Shown: piece after piece, positions 45,502-53,424 of the stretch
How positions within the stretch are numbered: position 1 is the first letter of the stretch
Layout of the letters: every line of letters begins with the position of its first letter
NCBI GenBank assembly: GCA_964411665.1
Contig: CAYPMR010000002.1
Span: 81,964-145,963 of the forward strand
DNA length: 64,000 nucleotides
Direction: 5' to 3'
Origin: CALFCE01 sp964411665
GTDB taxonomy: Bacteria > Pseudomonadota > Gammaproteobacteria > Granulosicoccales > Granulosicoccaceae
Notes under the pieces: model-generated
Told to the model about the DNA's origin: nothing
The model's input: only the letters and a program-made list of their open reading frames with translations
Database searches by the model: none
Made by a program: the position numbers and the translations under genes

Positions 45502-45927
45502 TTACTTGTCCGGGCAGTAATTTTCATCTTGGCATGTACCTGAAGCTTGCCATTCGACTGTGCTATTTGCTGTCCAGGTCGGTGTCAGTATATAAGTATG
45601 ATCGTTGACCTCTGGGGTACCGGTTGTCGTTATAACGCCAGCTTCTGTTGTCAAAGATAAGAGCACTCCTTGCAGTCCCAGATTTGGTGGTATGGCTGGG
45701 TTGGATCCTGGTGTGCAGGTTTCCAAGCCGTTATCTTCCTGCGCACATAGCGAAACGGCTGTTTTGTAGGTTGCAGTGGTGGAAACGATGCTGGCGAATT
45801 TCGCTCGTTCGGTATATCGGCCGTATTGCGGTACAGCGATAGCTGCAAGAATGCCGATAATCGCGATAACAATCATCAGTTCGATTAGGGTAAATCCTGT
45901 GGTTCTTGCTATCGACTTGTTATCCAT
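45502..45927 (-). CDS. Type IV pilin, second copy
   Basis: A 141-residue type IVa pilin. It has a short leader ending in Gly (RTTG) before FTLIELMIVIAIIGILAAIA, the N-methylated hydrophobic helix with Glu5. The globular domain ends in a disulfide loop (CQDENYC). It lies 273 bases downstream of the other pilin and directly upstream of pilB. I found no sigma-54 promoter of its own. Close N-terminal identity and divergent heads suggest duplication; which pilin is the major one cannot be told. Confidence 0.94.
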   Translation of the reverse strand: MDNKSIARTTGFTLIELMIVIAIIGILAAIAVPQYGRYTERAKFASIVSTTATYKTAVSLCAQEDNGLETCTPGSNPAIPPNLGLQGVLLSLTTEAGVITTTGTPEVNDHTYILTPTWTANSTVEWQASGTCQDENYCPDK

Positions 45928-46102
45928 TATAAATAACCTTGATATTAGTTTTCAGCTTTATTGTTAACTACTGTTTCGGCAAAATTCTATTCAGGTTGAG
46001 GCCAGTAACGAATTAAGTATCATTTTGGAATTTATATCACTTCATTGGTTGCTGAATATTTTTAGAATTAGTTATGTATTGCCTGCTTCCAACTTCCAAC
46101 GA

Positions 46103-46134
46103 ATCGAGGCCTCAAAAAAGAGGCCTCGATTTTT
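46103..46134. terminator. Intrinsic terminator-like hairpin after the first pilin gene
   Basis: ATCGAGGCCTC (46103-46113), loop AAAAAA, GAGGCCTCGAT (46120-46130) is a perfect 11-bp stem. The strongest T-run follows on the plus strand (46130-46134). In the minus direction of the pilin gene the stem is as stable, but the U-tract is weak. It probably limits read-through from the first pilin gene into the second. Confidence 0.7.
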
Positions 46135-46200
46135 ATGTTTGTACTTATCCGAAGTTATACATTCGGCAAAATACTCTAACTATTTGCAGCGTGCAAAAAG

Positions 46201-46632
46201 TTACTTACACAGGTTAGCTTCTTTACAAGAACTTCCTGCACCCAAACGCCAAACAAGTGCAGCACCGTCAGTCAATGCTGCACCAGCTGCATCGCGAGCT
46301 TCCAGGATGTAGTTTTCTTCGTCTACTTCTGCGCTTCCTACTGCTTCGATATCACCAGCAGTAGTCGTGATATCTGTAACAATACCAGTACCACCAGTTA
46401 CATTATCAGGAATACCTTCGTCACCACCATTACACGAACCAATATTGTTGGTAGTTTGGTAGCACAGTGAAACTGCTGTCTTAACCGCAGCAGTTGCAGT
46501 GATAACTTCAGCAAATTTTGCGCGCTTAGTGTACTGACCATACTGAGGTACTGCTACAGCTGCCAGAATACCGATGATCGCGATAACGATCATGAGTTCT
46601 ATCAAAGTAAAACCTTTTTGTGTTTTAACCAT
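46201..46632 (-). CDS. pilA: Type IV major pilin candidate
   Basis: A 143-residue type IVa pilin. A seven-residue leader (MVKTQKG) precedes FTLIELMIVIAIIGILAAVA, with cleavage after Gly by PilD. The C-terminal disulfide loop is CKEANLC, and another Cys pair lies mid-domain. A strong ribosome-binding site (CTGGAG about ten bases before ATG), a sigma-54 promoter 100 bases upstream and a strong downstream hairpin suggest high PilR-dependent expression. This makes it the better candidate for major pilin. Confidence 0.94.
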   Translation of the reverse strand: MVKTQKGFTLIELMIVIAIIGILAAVAVPQYGQYTKRAKFAEVITATAAVKTAVSLCYQTTNNIGSCNGGDEGIPDNVTGGTGIVTDITTTAGDIEAVGSAEVDEENYILEARDAAGAALTDGAALVWRLGAGSSCKEANLCK

Positions 46633-46731
46633 TTTGTGTCGTTCTCCAGGAGTAATTTCTATTTAAAATAGATTTGTTATATTTTCAAACCTATCGGAAT
46701 GGGTATCGTCCGTCGGGTTCGAGTGTTTAGT

Positions 46732-46747
46732 TGCAGTTGGCGTGCCA
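46732..46747 (-). promoter_or_regulatory. Sigma-54 promoter of the first pilin gene
   Basis: Read on the minus strand, TGGCACG-CCAA-CTGC has the invariant GG and GC ten bases apart and one mismatch to the TGGCACG-N4-TTGC consensus. The predicted start site leaves a 5' UTR of about 90 bases before pilA. pilR, a sigma-54 activator, is the adjacent upstream gene. Confidence 0.8.
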
Positions 46748-46862
46748 AAAAGATGACGCTTCATGGTGCATCAGGAAATATCTTACAAATCAAGCACTTT
46801 GATACCGGTGGCAAGATGGGGGCAGATGATTCAGAAACTGTTTTTGTAAACTGGTCGGCTTT

Positions 46863-46924
46863 TGTCATTGTTACTTGGCATCAAATGACATTTTTATTGT
46901 CATTAAGTGACAAAATAGGTGACA
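46863..46924 (-). promoter_or_regulatory. Cluster of TGTCA motifs, possible PilR-binding sites
   Basis: TGTCA or its complement TGACA occurs at 46863, 46886, 46899, 46908 and 46920, five times in 62 bases and 115-180 bases upstream of the sigma-54 promoter. PilR sites in Pseudomonas contain TGTC cores at a comparable distance. Inferred. Confidence 0.5.
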
Positions 46925-47002
46925 AATGCATGAGAAAGCGTTTTATCAATCTGTGAGCGATGTCTTATGGGTCAGTAGCTTGTAAATACCCAACTGTCTC
47001 AT

Positions 47003-48541
47003 CTACTGCTCATCGCCTAGATTCAGTTGCTCTATGCGATACCGCAATTGTCTATACGTTAATCCCAATGACTTTGCAGTTGCCTTTCTGTTCCAACGAT
47101 GTGCTTCCAGTGCGCTTTTTAATACTTCGCGATCAATTGATTTTGTTGCGTCAGCATTTTTACTTTCATTTGAGGTATTTAAAGAAGTGTTTGGTATTTC
47201 AGGAGTTGGTTTGTTATCCGGAATTACCTTATTCGGTAATGTATCTTTTCCTGACCTTAATTCTGAATTGTTCTGTAACGATATGCTTTCTATTTGCAGG
47301 TCAGCTGAGTCCAGTAGGGTAGCGCTGGCAATGGCAGTTGTTCTTTCCAATATATTTTCCAGCTCCCGGACATTGCCTGGAAAGTCATATAGTTTTAAAG
47401 ACTCCAATGCTTCATCAGTAAAATGATAACCGAGTTCCTGAGAGTTATTTTCATCGCTGCTATCAAAGTCAGGACATTCGATTGCAGCCAACATATGGTT
47501 TGCCAGGGCTGGTATGTCTTCTTTGCGGTCACGCAGACTGGGACAAACGAGATTGATCACGTTAAGCCGGTAGTAAAGATCGTGTCGAAAATTGCCAGCC
47601 TTAACTTCATCAGCCAGATTTTTATGACTTGCACTCAGTATGCGTACATCAATGGGTATTTCGTCTGCGGTGCCTACAGGGCGAATAGATTTTTCCTGTA
47701 TGGCGCGTAGCAATTTCACCTGCATGGGCAGTGTCAGCTCGGCAACTTCGTCGAGAAACAGGGTGCCACCTTCGGCGTGCTTGAATAAACCCTGATTATC
47801 ACTGACAGCCCCGGTGAAACTGCCTTTCTTATGACCGAAAAATTCGCTATCCATCAGGTTTGCCGGTATCGCACCGCAGTTTATGGCGATAAACGGTCCT
47901 TCTCGCCGTGCGCTATTTTCGTGGATCAATCGCGCGGTTAGCTCTTTACCGGTACCTGACTCGCCACTTATCCAGACCGGTGCATTGGTTCGCCCGAGTT
48001 TCAGTATCATTTCTTTTAGGTGCTGAATACTTGGCGAGCTGCCGATCAATTGATCTGTACCTGTTAGGGCCTGACTGGTAATCGCTGGTCCTTTGTTATT
48101 CTCGCTTTTCTTTGAGCTGCTTGTTTCGTTCTGTGCTGTCGCGTCAGGTTCGACATAACTGTCATTGGCTGACTGCGAGCCCAGTGTCACTGCCGTTGTC
48201 ACAAGTTTGCGTAGTTGATGAATATCAACCGGCTTGGAGACAAAGTCATAGGCACCGTTTTTCATTGCAACAACAGCAGCATCCATATCACCGTGGGCGG
48301 TGACAACTGCAACAGGCAGATCCGGGTAGGTTTCTTTGAGGTGTTTTACGAAGTCAACACCGTTACCATCGGGAAGCCGCATGTCAGTCAGACAGGCATC
48401 GAATGCGTAGGAAGACAAAAGATTCGTCGCTTCATTTAGATTGGCTGCGCTATGACAATCAAGCCCCATGCGCGAAATGGTCATGGTGAGTAATTCGCGA
48501 ATATCGGGCTCATCATCGATTATGAGTACACTAGCCGCCAT
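47003..48541 (-). CDS. pilR: Sigma-54-dependent response regulator PilR
   Basis: An NtrC-family regulator of 512 residues. The receiver domain has the acidic pair DDE at residues 9-11 and the phospho-acceptor Asp53 (CLTDMRLPDG). The AAA+ domain has Walker A GESGTGKELTARL, the sigma-54-contacting loop GSFTGA and Walker B GGTLFLDEVAEL. The C-terminal Fis-type helix-turn-helix is WNRKATAKSLGLTYRQLRYR. The linker before the HTH is longer and more polar than usual. It is co-transcribed with pilS (one-base gap) and activates pilin transcription. Confidence 0.96.
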   Translation of the reverse strand: MAASVLIIDDEPDIRELLTMTISRMGLDCHSAANLNEATNLLSSYAFDACLTDMRLPDGNGVDFVKHLKETYPDLPVAVVTAHGDMDAAVVAMKNGAYDFVSKPVDIHQLRKLVTTAVTLGSQSANDSYVEPDATAQNETSSSKKSENNKGPAITSQALTGTDQLIGSSPSIQHLKEMILKLGRTNAPVWISGESGTGKELTARLIHENSARREGPFIAINCGAIPANLMDSEFFGHKKGSFTGAVSDNQGLFKHAEGGTLFLDEVAELTLPMQVKLLRAIQEKSIRPVGTADEIPIDVRILSASHKNLADEVKAGNFRHDLYYRLNVINLVCPSLRDRKEDIPALANHMLAAIECPDFDSSDENNSQELGYHFTDEALESLKLYDFPGNVRELENILERTTAIASATLLDSADLQIESISLQNNSELRSGKDTLPNKVIPDNKPTPEIPNTSLNTSNESKNADATKSIDREVLKSALEAHRWNRKATAKSLGLTYRQLRYRIEQLNLGDEQ

Positions 48542-48542
48542 A

Positions 48543-50192
48543 TCAAGCAGCCTTGCGCCCGATGTTCATTTCTGAACGATGAGCATCTGAGCGGTTCATT
48601 TCGATACGAAAACAGGCGCCGGCACTAACCGGGACGTATTCGAGCGAGGCATCATTGCTGGCACACAGCTCCCGGCAGATATACAGACCGAGGCCGGTAC
48701 CGGAATCGGTTGTGTAGAACGGTTCGAATAAAAACTCGCGGCCTTCTTCTTTAATACCATTACCGTTATCGCATATATCCACCAGTGAATGGCCTTCAGT
48801 GTTGTGATAGTTGTGGATAACAATTTTTGTGGTTACCTGGTCATTGTGTATCAGAGCGTTCGAGCAGATATTCCATAAAATCTGATCAAGATGATTAAGG
48901 TCAAAGTCGCACTCAATATGATGCATTGAATTAATTTCCAGCTGGTCGTCCGATATCATGTTTTGCAGCACGAATCTGTGTTGAAAATCTGCAAGAAAAC
49001 TTGCCATCACGACAGATTCCCTATGCGTGTCACTGCTGCGAGAAAATTGCATAACCTCTTCGATGATCCTGTTTATGCGTTTTGAGTGCTTGTGTGCAAT
49101 CTGAATAAGGCTCTTATCAGATTCATTCAGATTATCTGATTCTTCAAGCAGTTGAACGGCATTGACAATAGCGCCCAGAGGATTACGTATTTCATGTGCA
49201 ATACTGGATGTCATACGCCCTAAAGACACCTGCTTGAGTTCCTGTAAATGGCGGGTGATTTCTGTATTGTCGTCTATACGGATCAGCAAGCCTTCCTCGT
49301 TCAATGGGAGATAATGCGGCAGTATATTTGCCGATAGAGACGAATCCTCTATGGCAGAGACCGCAGCATTTGGATTAGCGCGCCATTGTTGCAAGGACTG
49401 CCATAGCACAGGAGAAAACACTGCCAGGTGTTGTGGCAGTGGTTTACCGCGGCTGTCGAGAAGGCGATTGGCCTGTGAATTAATTAACTGCACGTTATCC
49501 CGGTTGTCGATATGCAGCACACCTGAATCTATTTCCTCGATAATTCTCTCGCGCAGCACTCGCAGTTCGTTGCTCGATAGTCTGTGTGTCTCAGTGTCCA
49601 GCTGTTTTTGTGTTTGTCGATTGACCAGAACTGTTGTGACGATGGCGACGGCGAACAATGATGCGCCCAACATGGCAGATTCAGTCAGATGAGCGACCTT
49701 GGTAGCGGTTAGTTGAGCGAAGAGCTCGGCAGAGAAGGTAATTGCTGTGGCGATGGCTGCAAACAATACGACATAGCGAGGTCGTACAAAGTTGGCAATG
49801 ATTGCAATCTGTACCAAGAGCAGCACGCCAAGATTACTTTGCACACCGCCGCTGGCGTACATGAGAGTCACCAGGCAAATAATGTCGAAGTACACCTGTA
49901 AATAAAGTTGTATTTCCAGAATGGGGCGCTGCAGACGCATAGCGCAGTAGAAGAACAATGCTAGTGCCGACCACAGTATGAGAGTGTATTTGAATACCAC
50001 TGGGCTGCGGCTGCCTAGTACCTCGAACGCATCAGGTATGTACAGCGCTGCTGCGAACATCACAAGCAAAAACAGCCGAAAAAGATTCAGTAATCGAAGC
50101 GCATACCAATCAATAAGCAGCAAACTGCTCTGATTTCCGTTGCTTGATCGTTGATCGTCTGCTTGGTTGTTGAGTGGCGTGTATTGACTCAC
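48543..50192 (-). CDS. pilS: Sensor histidine kinase PilS
   Basis: A 549-residue membrane kinase partner of PilR. About six N-terminal membrane segments (residues 28-195) lead to a PAS-like region and then HisKA with the phospho-acceptor His in SSIAHEIRNPLGAIVNAVQ. The HATPase domain has its N, G1 and G2 boxes (NALIHN, DNGNGIKEEG, GTGLGLYICREL). In Pseudomonas PilS senses pilin in the membrane. The start is a GTG. A hexanucleotide tandem repeat lies 77-118 bases upstream of it. Confidence 0.95.
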   Translation of the reverse strand: MSQYTPLNNQADDQRSSNGNQSSLLLIDWYALRLLNLFRLFLLVMFAAALYIPDAFEVLGSRSPVVFKYTLILWSALALFFYCAMRLQRPILEIQLYLQVYFDIICLVTLMYASGGVQSNLGVLLLVQIAIIANFVRPRYVVLFAAIATAITFSAELFAQLTATKVAHLTESAMLGASLFAVAIVTTVLVNRQTQKQLDTETHRLSSNELRVLRERIIEEIDSGVLHIDNRDNVQLINSQANRLLDSRGKPLPQHLAVFSPVLWQSLQQWRANPNAAVSAIEDSSLSANILPHYLPLNEEGLLIRIDDNTEITRHLQELKQVSLGRMTSSIAHEIRNPLGAIVNAVQLLEESDNLNESDKSLIQIAHKHSKRINRIIEEVMQFSRSSDTHRESVVMASFLADFQHRFVLQNMISDDQLEINSMHHIECDFDLNHLDQILWNICSNALIHNDQVTTKIVIHNYHNTEGHSLVDICDNGNGIKEEGREFLFEPFYTTDSGTGLGLYICRELCASNDASLEYVPVSAGACFRIEMNRSDAHRSEMNIGRKAA

Positions 50193-50268
50193 GTCATAGG
50201 CTGGCTGGAATTCCAGTTAGTCCATTTGCAAAGAGCAGACCATGTGATTGGCGTATTAGAAACTGCGA

Positions 50269-50310
50269 TGGTTATGGTTATGGTTATGGTTATGGTTATC
50301 GCTATCGCTA
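50269..50310. repeat. Hexanucleotide microsatellite upstream of pilS
   Basis: TGGTTA is repeated five times without mismatch (50269-50298), followed by two TCGCTA units. It lies in the non-coding gap between bamD and pilS, in the presumed pilSR promoter region. Such arrays change length by slippage. Confidence 0.95.
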
Positions 50311-50385
50311 TTGGCTTTGGTAAATGAGAAATACTGCAGATACATTGACACAGTTATCTGCAAATGGCTAACCCCCGCCGGTAGC

Positions 50386-50412
50386 GTGCATCACGTGCAT
50401 CACGTACATCAG
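50386..50412. repeat. Nonamer tandem repeat downstream of bamD
   Basis: GTGCATCAC twice, then GTACATCAG (two mismatches). It lies 76 bases from the hexamer array in the same intergenic gap. Confidence 0.9.
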
Positions 50413-50440
50413 TTAGCGCGAGATTTTTATCGAAGTACTT

Positions 50441-51193
50441 TTATTGAGGAACTGCGGGATGCTGTGGATCATTCAAGGCCAGTACCCGCAAGGTGTCATT
50501 TTGCAGATCCTCCTGCCCGAGAGTTCCGTAAGCCTTGGCCATTAAAGCCAGGCCATTTGCTGTATGCACAGACTCTTCAAAATGTTCGAGCATGTATTTT
50601 ATCCGGCTGATTGTTGCCACCATGGCACCTCGTCCATAGTAATATTGCGCAGTTACCAGCTCGTGCCGCGCCATTTCATTGCGTAAAAAATTCATGCGCT
50701 CAATAGAATCCGGTACATAACTGCTATCCGGAAAGCGCGTCGCCAGCGTATCGAAATCAGCAAATGAAGAGCGTAACCAACTCTGATTGACTTTGGTCAG
50801 ATCGCGCGGGAATAGTCGTTCAAGCGGTGAGCTGCCGCGTGTGTAGTTGGCTAGCCCTTTAATATAGTATGCATAGTCAATGCTGGGACTGCGCGGGTAG
50901 AGTTTGATGAAACGATCCGCAGTTGAGATTGCGTTATTGTATTCATCCTGCTTGAAGTAAGCGTAGGCAACGTCGAGTTGTGCCTGCTGGGTGTAGTTGC
51001 CAAATGGGTACAAGGCGCCCAGCGTTTCGAAGGTCTCTACTGCTTCGACGAAGTTACCACTGGCCAGACTGCGCTTGGCATCTTTATACAATGCTTCGGC
51101 GCTGGGTTGATTGACCGGAGCATCGGGATTCAGGTTGCGGCAGCCGGTGATCAATATCATCACCGACAGGGTTACAATAATGGCGGCACGCAC
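50441..51193 (-). CDS. bamD: Outer membrane assembly lipoprotein BamD
   Basis: A 250-residue lipoprotein of the beta-barrel assembly machine. The signal peptide ends in the lipobox LITGC at residues 14-18. Five TPR-like repeats follow (AEALYKDAKRSLASGNFVEAVETFE, QLDVAYAYFKQDEYNNAISTADRFIKLYP and others). It is essential for outer-membrane protein insertion, together with BamA. It is divergent from rluD, the same arrangement as in Pseudomonas and E. coli. Confidence 0.96.
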   Translation of the reverse strand: MRAAIIVTLSVMILITGCRNLNPDAPVNQPSAEALYKDAKRSLASGNFVEAVETFETLGALYPFGNYTQQAQLDVAYAYFKQDEYNNAISTADRFIKLYPRSPSIDYAYYIKGLANYTRGSSPLERLFPRDLTKVNQSWLRSSFADFDTLATRFPDSSYVPDSIERMNFLRNEMARHELVTAQYYYGRGAMVATISRIKYMLEHFEESVHTANGLALMAKAYGTLGQEDLQNDTLRVLALNDPQHPAVPQ

Positions 51194-51417
51194 TCGCTAG
51201 TCCTCTTGTAGGAGTTTGATGATACTGCCCGTCACAGGATGCTCGACCAGTCATCGGTGGTTTCTTTAACCTGAGTATAGCGAATCACAGAACGTGCTGT
51301 TAATTACCACCCGTAAGGATCCCGATCCCGCATGCGACATTTTTGCTTCCCTGGTCAGACAATTGACCATCGGCCCGGGTATCTCGATGGGTATTGAAGC
51401 GGGTAGGCAGAATTACC

Positions 51418-52395
51418 ATGTCTGAAAAACACGAGCAATCCGATATTATCGCGCTTCCTGATGAGTGCCTGGGGCAGCGCCTGGACAAGGTACTGGCTAC
51501 TACTTACCCCGAATTGTCCCGCTCCCGCCTGGTTTCATTACTAAAATCCGGCGCTCTGCGTCTTTATGATAGGCAGGGAACAGCCGTTGATGCGGCGCCA
51601 GCGATGCGATTAAGGGGCGGGGAATCGGTGCAACTGCTTGAAGTACCGCCGCTGATATCCGGGGAAGTACTGGCGCAGCCGGTTTCACTTGATCTGATCC
51701 ACGAAGATGATGATTTGCGAGTGTTCAACAAATCAGCGGATCTTGTTATGCACCCGGCTGCCGGCAACCCGGATAACACGGTGCAAAATGGCCTGTTGCA
51801 TCTAGACGATTCGCTGCGAGACTTACCTCGCGCTGGCATAGTGCACCGCCTGGACAAGGACACCACGGGTCTGTTTGTGGTGGCTCGCTCGCAGCGTGCT
51901 TACACATCATTGGTTAGCCAACTGCAAACCCGCAGTATGGGTCGTCAATACATGGCACTTGTTTATGGCGAATTGATTGCTGGTGGCACGGTGGATCAAC
52001 CCATTGCCCGCCACCCGAGAGACCGGTTGCGTATGGCGGTCAAAATAGGTGGTAAACCTGCCATTACGCATTACAGGGTTGTAGAACGGCTGGGGTCTCT
52101 GACCTTGCTTGATGTCAGTCTCTCGACGGGCCGGACGCATCAGATTCGTGTGCATATGGCAGCACTTCGACACCCCTTGGTAGGCGACTCCCTATATAGT
52201 GGTGGGCGCCGCCGACCGGCTGGTTTCAGTGACACGGTTGGCAAAATGGTATATCAATTTGGTCGTCAGGCTTTGCATGCACATACCTTGTCGCTTATTC
52301 ATCCGGGTACAGATGAACAAATGTCATGGAGTATCGATTTGCCTACTGATTTTACGCAACTGTTGAACGCCGTTCGTGAGGATAGTCAGTCATGA
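51418..52395 (+). CDS. rluD: 23S rRNA pseudouridine synthase RluD
   Basis: About 325 residues. An N-terminal S4 RNA-binding domain (GQRLDKVLATTYPELSRSRLVSLLKSG) is followed by a RluA-type catalytic domain. The catalytic Asp is in GIVHRLDKDTTGLFVVA. It isomerises uridines in helix 69 of 23S rRNA. The ATG at 51418 is preferred over a TTG eight codons earlier. It overlaps pgeF by four bases. Confidence 0.95.
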   Translation: MSEKHEQSDIIALPDECLGQRLDKVLATTYPELSRSRLVSLLKSGALRLYDRQGTAVDAAPAMRLRGGESVQLLEVPPLISGEVLAQPVSLDLIHEDDDLRVFNKSADLVMHPAAGNPDNTVQNGLLHLDDSLRDLPRAGIVHRLDKDTTGLFVVARSQRAYTSLVSQLQTRSMGRQYMALVYGELIAGGTVDQPIARHPRDRLRMAVKIGGKPAITHYRVVERLGSLTLLDVSLSTGRTHQIRVHMAALRHPLVGDSLYSGGRRRPAGFSDTVGKMVYQFGRQALHAHTLSLIHPGTDEQMSWSIDLPTDFTQLLNAVREDSQS

Positions 52396-53258
52396 CTGAT
52401 GAAGAGGGTGTTGATACGCCAGGGCCGCATTTTCTATGTCCACCCTGGTCGGGACGTTACGGGATTGAAGTGTACTCAACAACACGTGTCGGCGGCTTCA
52501 GTGAGAAACCGTATGATTCATTGAATCTCGGCTTGCATGTCAATGATGATGCGGAGCAGGTAGCACGCAACCGGCAAAGAATCAAAGAGGAACTCGATTT
52601 TCGGCAGGAACCCCTGTGGCTAAATCAGGTGCATGGAAACACCATTGTACGGGCCGAGGATTGTTTGCCAGAATTTTCACTAAAACGATCTTCCAATGCG
52701 GCTGCAACGACTGTTGCACCGAAAGCGGATGGTGCCTGGACGCAGCAACGCAATTTGCCGTTAGCCGTGTTAACCGCCGATTGTCTGCCGGTCGTTCTCG
52801 CAACCAGCGCGCATAGCGCTTACGCCGTGCAGCCTAAATCGATTGCTGTTGTGCATGCCGGATGGCGTGGCCTTGCTGCCGATGTTTTGCAGAACGCTAT
52901 ATCAGAACTGGATGCGAAACCTGCTTCAATCGCCGCGTGGATGGGGCCGGCAATTGGTGCTGATGCTTTTGAAGTGGGTGTCGATGTTGTGGATGCGTTT
53001 GCCAGCAGTCTGCCGGGATGTGAGGATGATTTTTTCCGCAAACAGGAGGTGGAAACAATTGATGAACCCAAACATGAAGGAAAGTGGTTGTGTGATTTGT
53101 ACGGTTTGGCGCAGCGTATTCTAACCGAGAGTGGTATTACAGAGATTAGTGGTGGAAATCACTGTACTGTCCGTGATCGGGATCTGTTTTATTCGCATAG
53201 GCGAGATGGAGTGAAATCAGGTCGACAGGCGACCTTTGCTATTATCCGCAATAATTAA
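52392..53258 (+). CDS. pgeF: Multicopper-type purine nucleoside phosphorylase / laccase-domain protein
   Basis: A YfiH/LACC1-family protein of 288 residues. Conserved metal-site segments are LNQVHGNTIV, LTADCLPVVLA, VVHAGWRGLAADVL and the C-terminal GNHCTVRDRDLFYSHRRDGVKSGRQATF. Family members are reported both as peptidoglycan-editing factors and as purine-nucleoside-metabolising enzymes. It overlaps rluD, and clpB follows, which is the standard gammaproteobacterial order. Confidence 0.93.
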   Translation: MTDEEGVDTPGPHFLCPPWSGRYGIEVYSTTRVGGFSEKPYDSLNLGLHVNDDAEQVARNRQRIKEELDFRQEPLWLNQVHGNTIVRAEDCLPEFSLKRSSNAAATTVAPKADGAWTQQRNLPLAVLTADCLPVVLATSAHSAYAVQPKSIAVVHAGWRGLAADVLQNAISELDAKPASIAAWMGPAIGADAFEVGVDVVDAFASSLPGCEDDFFRKQEVETIDEPKHEGKWLCDLYGLAQRILTESGITEISGGNHCTVRDRDLFYSHRRDGVKSGRQATFAIIRNN

Positions 53259-53301
53259 CATCCACCACCACCCGTCATCCTTGCGGCTAATCATCACGGA
53301 G

Positions 53302-53330
53302 CTTGAAAACTCGTAAATCAGCCCTCAAAT
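53302..53330 (+). promoter_or_regulatory. Candidate sigma-32 heat-shock promoter of clpB
   Basis: CTTGAAA at 53302-53308, a 13-base spacer, then CCCTCAAAT from 53322. This agrees with the sigma-32 pattern (CTTGAAA, N11-15, CCCATnT) except in the middle of the -10 element. clpB is a sigma-32 gene in related bacteria. It is followed by a leader hairpin at 53379-53398. Confidence 0.55.
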
Positions 53331-53378
53331 TCATTCTCAATAGAAAATACGTAATCTATAAATATCTTGGAAATGTAT

Positions 53379-53398
53379 CCGGGGACTTTGTCCCGGGG
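53379..53398 (+). promoter_or_regulatory. Leader hairpin upstream of clpB
   Basis: CCGGGGAC and GTCCCGGG pair with one mismatch across a four-base loop, about 27 bases before the ATG and just upstream of the GGAG ribosome-binding site. It might act on translation, but no temperature-sensitive pairing with the ribosome-binding site is evident. Confidence 0.4.
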
Positions 53399-53424
53399 AT
53401 TCACTCTTCAGTTGGAGTCAGATC

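Larger units (their letters stand above)
46633..47002. other. 370-base regulatory region between pilR and pilA
   Basis: This gap contains the pilA leader, the sigma-54 promoter and the TGTCA cluster, annotated separately. No coding sequence is credible; a plus-strand frame at 46699-46956 is a chance open frame. Confidence 0.7.

Noticed and set aside
45928..46020. Possible sigma-54 promoter for the second pilin gene (TGGCCTCAACCTGAA on the minus strand)
   Set aside because: Has GG but AA where the invariant GC should be ten bases later.
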